From the NCBI GenBank assembly GCA_934218695.1, contig CAKQDA010000026.1, forward strand, positions 1 to 16,872: 16,872 nt of DNA. Reading direction: 5' to 3'. The position numbers and the translations under genes were made by a program. Source of the stretch: an uncultured Succinivibrio sp. GTDB taxonomy: Bacteria; Pseudomonadota; Gammaproteobacteria; Enterobacterales; Succinivibrionaceae. Below, piece after piece: positions 15,733-16,872 of this stretch; the first letter of the stretch is position 1, and each line of letters begins with the position of its first letter. The notes under the pieces are model-generated. The model did not search any database. It was not told the DNA's origin and was given only the letters and a program-made list of their open reading frames with translations.

Positions 15733-16872
15733 TTACGTTGTGCAGCTAAGCCTGCTGAACCATCAGAAACATCCCCACGTTGTGGGGAATACTCAGGGCG
15801 CTAGTAGCTACTAAACGTTGTCTTAGAAACATCCCCACGTTGTGGGGAATACATTTCAAGTGGGTCAAATGTAGCTGTTACTCTGGAAACATCCCCACGT
15901 TGTGGGGAATACAACTTAGAATGCACAGCATTAGAAAATGGTAGAGAAACATCCCCACGTTGTGGGGAATACATTGTTGTTGCGTGGATCATAAGCTGGG
16001 TTGAAGAAACATCCCCACGTTGTGGGGAATACCGTTTGCAAAGCCTTAATGATAACCAATCCTAGGAAACATCCCCACGTTGTGGGGAATACCAACCAGT
16101 CAGGGTACATTGTCTTTGAACTGCAGAAACATCCCCACGTTGTGGGGAATACTATCTAATTCTTGTCAGTTGGCTCGAGGCCTTGGAAACATCCCCACGT
16201 TGTGGGGAATACATTAGTAATTTCATCTTCTGTGCTGTCAGATAAGAAACATCCCCACGTTGTGGGGAATACCTAAAGCCTTCTTCAAATGAAATTAAAT
16301 ATCTAGAAACATCCCCACGTTGTGGGGAATACTTACTCCTTACTGTTTAGTAGGGTTTTCTGTAAGAAACATCCCCACGTTGTGGGGAATACACGGAAAA
16401 CATCATAGATGACTGCAAGAGCACAGAAACATCCCCACGTTGTGGGGAATACCTTATCGTAAAGTAGGAGAAGAGACAATCAATAGAAACATCCCCACGT
16501 TGTGGGGAATACCAGTCAATACAGGTCATAAAGTCTGTTAACAGGGAAACATCCCCACGTTGTGGGGAATACACTGAGGGTGTTTGCAAAAAAGTTACAC
16601 CGTAAGAAACATCCCCACGTTGTGGGGAATACGCTTCGTCACGTGTGATGCGATCGATGTCTGCAGAAACATCCCCACGTTGTGGGGAATACGCGCCCAC
16701 AAGCTCTAATTCCGTGCACTTGCAAGAAACATCCCCACGTTGTGGGGAATACACAGCTAAAGCACCGCATCTGTAATACCAATGAGAAACATCCCCACGT
16801 TGTGGGGAATACTTTTTATCTAAGTAAATGCGTGACTGATAAGAAGAAACATCCCCACGTTGTGGGGAATAC
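15705..16872 (-). CRISPR. CRISPR array, type I-E-like, 20 repeats and 19 spacers, open at the right edge
   Basis: Twenty repeats start every 60 bp with no change of period. Each unit is a 28-nt repeat plus a 32-nt spacer. Read on the minus strand, the repeat is GTATTCCCCAC, loop AAC, GTGGGGA, then TGTTTCY. This gives a 7-bp stem (TCCCCAC/GTGGGGA) and, if a Cas6e-type enzyme cuts after GTGGGG, an 8-nt 5' handle ATGTTTCY. That layout matches type I-E repeats. Repeats 2-20 are identical over 27 nt. The 28th position varies, but only between T and C. The leftmost repeat has two changes and marks the trailer end, so transcription runs right to left and the leader is outside the window. All 19 spacers differ from one another, and none obviously matches DNA elsewhere in the window. 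No cas gene is visible. Type IV-A arrays can use similar repeats, so the subtype needs the cas genes. Confidence 0.97.

Noticed and set aside
15801..16754. Minus-strand open frames through the CRISPR array, encoding a periodic YSPQRGDVS peptide every 20 residues.
   Set aside because: The 60-bp unit is a multiple of three, so one frame stays open through repeat after repeat. The periodic peptide is only a translation of the CRISPR repeat, and the intervening residues are spacers.

Overview
The window looks like chromosomal DNA from a low-GC gammaproteobacterium. The evidence is a Braun-type lpp, a GlnB very close to the enterobacterial protein, LuxS, GmhB and a complete recC-recB-recD set. The A+T-rich base composition and the AAA-ATPase/PD-(D/E)XK protein suggest a gut or rumen anaerobe such as a member of the Succinivibrionaceae. 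That family assignment is inference. Every recognised gene is on the minus strand, so the reading order is from right to left.

Right end (15705-16872): a CRISPR array of 20 repeats and 19 spacers with an exact 60-bp period. The repeat is type I-E-like when read on the minus strand. The leftmost repeat is degenerate and marks the trailer end. The leader and any cas genes must lie beyond the right edge, and the window stops exactly at the last base of a repeat. The last base of the crRNA 5' handle is always a pyrimidine (T or C), a likely imprint of the PAM.

Middle right (13452-15533): glnB, a lipoprotein lytic transglycosylase, luxS and gmhB lie close together as a probable operon. They cover nitrogen signalling, peptidoglycan turnover, the activated methyl cycle/AI-2, and LPS heptose synthesis. 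luxS and gmhB overlap at TAGTG.

Middle (12938-13288): lpp stands alone, with its own TATAAT promoter and a strong UUCG-loop terminator. Next comes a gene-free stretch of about 390 bp that carries the lpp terminator and a cluster of inverted repeats upstream of recC.

Left (2243-12590): recC, recB and recD form a tight operon encoding the RecBCD helicase-nuclease. No ptrA lies between recC and recB, unlike in E. coli. All three proteins are clearly longer than the E. coli subunits, but the helicase and nuclease motifs are intact. Downstream (266-2110) is an AAA-ATPase-like protein with a C-terminal PD-(D/E)XK nuclease domain and its own candidate promoter. Positions 1-265 hold T-rich DNA with no gene that I can support.
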